Shown: positions 62,677 to 64,000 of the stretch, piece by piece
Numbering within the stretch: the stretch's first letter is position 1
How the letters are laid out: the number at the start of each line of letters is the position of its first letter
Assembly (NCBI RefSeq): GCF_013371465.1
Contig: NZ_JABWDU010000003.1
Location: 124,001 to 188,000, forward strand
DNA from: Ensifer oleiphilus
Lineage (GTDB): Bacteria > Pseudomonadota > Alphaproteobacteria > Rhizobiales > Rhizobiaceae
DNA: 64,000 bases
Reading direction: 5' to 3'
The notes under the pieces: model-generated
What the model saw: only the letters and a program-made list of their open reading frames with translations
What the model was told of the DNA's origin: nothing
The model's database searches: none
Translations under genes and position numbers: made by a program

Positions 62677-63615
62677 TTAGTCGCGAGGCAGAATGCGCCT
62701 CAGATAATCCCGGTTGGTCGCGCTGACGGAAAGGCCATCGCCACCATAATGCTCGCAGAGGAACGGGCTCTGGAACCCGTGGGAAAGCGCCAAACGAATG
62801 GCGGTCCGGTAGTTGATCACACCGAACTCCAGCGGAGCCGGATGGGTAACGATCAGCCCCGACGTCTCGTCCTCGGTGCGGTTGTAATTCTTGACGTGCC
62901 AGTATTTGGCATAGGGCGCAACCTTTGCCATCATGTCCTGCCAATGCTCGACCGTACGATGCAGGCGGATCAGGTTTCCGAGGTCGGCGTTGATGCCGAC
63001 ATTGGCAAGGCCGACATCGGTGACGAAGCGCACGGCGCTGTCGGCCGAGCCGATATAGGTATCCTCGTACATCTCGAGCGCCAGCTCGATGCCCAGCTCT
63101 TCGGCATGGCGGCCAAGCTCACGGATGCGCGACACGCCCTTCTGCCAGATGGCGGCATCGTCGGGGTTCTTGACACCATCGACGGTCCAGAACCACAGCG
63201 CCTTCTTCTGCGCATCGGTCAGGGGACCGAAGAAGCCGAAGGAGACCGAGCCCGCGCCGATTGCAGCTGCCGTTTCTATTACCCTGTGACCGTAGGCAAG
63301 GTACTCGTCGCCATGAACGGGATCGATGACACTGCGGCGTGCGGTCGAGATGCCCGGCATGGTCAGGCCGAGATCGCGCGTCAACTTGACGAAGCTTTCG
63401 AGCCTGGCCGATGACAGATCCGCAAGCCGGATCCAGCTATCGGTCGGATCAAGCTCGGTGAAGCCGGCATCGACGACGTCGTCGAGTGTCAGCGCCCATT
63501 CCTCGACCGACTGGTCCTGAACCGATCGACCATCCGCAAGAATGTTTGGATACTGGATCATCGCGGCCGCGATCGGCCAGGTGTCACGGTTCCATTTGCG
63601 CGTCGCATTGGCCAT
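62677..63615 (-). CDS. xylose-isomerase-like TIM-barrel protein (sugar isomerase/decarboxylase)
   Basis: A protein of 312 residues starting MANATRKWNRDTWPIA behind GGGGGAAA. The AP2Ec/xylose-isomerase-like barrel has the metal-site pattern: an acidic strand ELALEMYEDTY, INADLGNLIRLH, YWHVKNYNR and FLCEHYGGDG. In this position such proteins are isomerases, epimerases or, in apionate pathways, oxo-isoapionate decarboxylases yielding L-erythrulose, which the downstream kinase could use. The assignment is not certain. Confidence 0.78.
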   Translation of the reverse strand: MANATRKWNRDTWPIAAAMIQYPNILADGRSVQDQSVEEWALTLDDVVDAGFTELDPTDSWIRLADLSSARLESFVKLTRDLGLTMPGISTARRSVIDPVHGDEYLAYGHRVIETAAAIGAGSVSFGFFGPLTDAQKKALWFWTVDGVKNPDDAAIWQKGVSRIRELGRHAEELGIELALEMYEDTYIGSADSAVRFVTDVGLANVGINADLGNLIRLHRTVEHWQDMMAKVAPYAKYWHVKNYNRTEDETSGLIVTHPAPLEFGVINYRTAIRLALSHGFQSPFLCEHYGGDGLSVSATNRDYLRRILPRD

Positions 63616-63656
63616 GGCGTTTCCCCCAAGTCTTAATGTTTGGTGCGGCGGCTCCG

Positions 63657-64000
63657 TCAAGCCGCCGCGCTACCGTCGCGCTTGCGTTTGCGAACCAGGC
63701 CGATCAGTCCGAAGACGACGGGCGACAGCAGCATTGCCAGGCCAAGCGCCATCAGGGACGAAACCAGCGCGTTCGACCAGAAGATGTTGAGCGAGCCGCT
63801 CGACAGGAGCATCGACTGGCGGAAGGCGTCCTCCGCCTTGTCGCCGAGCACCATAGCGAGCACCAGCGGCGCCAGCGGATAATCGAGCTTCTTGAAGACG
63901 TAGCCGAGCACACCGAAGCCGATGACCATGAAGATATCGGAGACGGAGTTTGCCACCTGGTAGGCGCCGGAGAAGATGACGGCGACAATGATCGGGCCGA
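63657..64000 (-). CDS. tripartite tricarboxylate transporter TctA, C-terminal part
   Basis: The frame is open to the window edge. The visible 114 residues (GPIIVAVIFSGAYQVANSVSDIFMVIGFGVLGYVFKKLDYPLAPLVLAMVLGDKAEDAFRQS split here as motifs: SDIFMVIGFGVLGY, YPLAPLVLAMVLG) match the last three helices of TctA. It is a second, different TctA from the one at 23817-25334. It lies 41 bases upstream of the TIM-barrel gene on the same strand, so transporter and catabolic genes are co-transcribed. Confidence 0.88.
   Translation of the reverse strand, partial: GPIIVAVIFSGAYQVANSVSDIFMVIGFGVLGYVFKKLDYPLAPLVLAMVLGDKAEDAFRQSMLLSSGSLNIFWSNALVSSLMALGLAMLLSPVVFGLIGLVRKRKRDGSAAA

Overview
The window looks like chromosome or megaplasmid DNA from a Rhizobiaceae alphaproteobacterium, most likely Sinorhizobium/Ensifer or a close relative. 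The evidence is the gene style (PccR-PccB-PccA with a single-chain BhbA-type methylmalonyl-CoA mutase, TctDE/TctCBA, an alphaproteobacterial phnFGHIJKL order), the high-GC third codon positions, and rhizobial intergenic palindromes, including a RIME-like element between phnK and phnL. No rRNA, tRNA, CRISPR array or replication origin was recognised.

Bases 1-16,800 are an accessory patchwork. They hold oxidoreductases (VOC, ABM monooxygenase, SDR, aldo-keto reductase, a sulfite-oxidase-like molybdoenzyme, a GMC oxidoreductase), an exported HtrA-type protease, a membrane class III cyclase, a Tat-exported alkylsulfatase-like enzyme, an exported pentapeptide-repeat protein and a plasmid-type pRiA4b ORF-3 protein. 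Between them lie long gene-poor gaps, decayed IS110 and IS6 transposases and a broken site-2 protease.

Bases 16,800-30,150 are orderly transport and regulation genes. A TctE/TctD-like two-component system sits beside a solute-binding protein, a divergent LysR/quinone-reductase pair and a tctCBA tripartite tricarboxylate transporter. Upstream of tctC is an 11-bp-period direct repeat suited to an OmpR-type regulator. A DUF475/TerC membrane protein with a long structured leader, a DMT exporter, a glyoxalase-fold protein and an orphan amino-acid-type binding protein follow.

Bases 30,170-37,610 hold a divergently arranged set that looks like sugar or surface-glycan tailoring: glycosyltransferase, DegT aminotransferase, Gfo/Idh/MocA oxidoreductase, FemAB-like acetyltransferase, FAD oxidoreductase and methyltransferase. 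Next come an SDR and a LysR/tautomerase pair.

Bases 40,000-51,070 link valine breakdown to propionyl-CoA assimilation. Acyl-CoA dehydrogenase, 3-hydroxyisobutyryl-CoA hydrolase and 3-hydroxyisobutyrate dehydrogenase lie on the minus strand. pccR faces pccB, a small membrane protein gene, pccA and bhbA, which would carry propionyl-CoA to succinyl-CoA. Epimerase and semialdehyde dehydrogenase genes are not in the window.

Bases 51,100-59,730 contain a methanethiol-oxidase (SBP56) gene with a six-helix membrane partner, then phnF divergent from phnGHIJKL plus a hexapeptide transferase. This is the C-P lyase core without phnCDE, phnM or phnN. The phnF-phnG gap holds a Pho-box-like repeat and a perfect palindrome, and a reverse-strand small membrane ORF sits between phnI and phnJ. 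The window ends with an SH3-domain exported protein and a minus-strand catabolic set: fused DhaK-DhaL kinase, TIM-barrel isomerase/decarboxylase, and the C-terminus of a second TctA.
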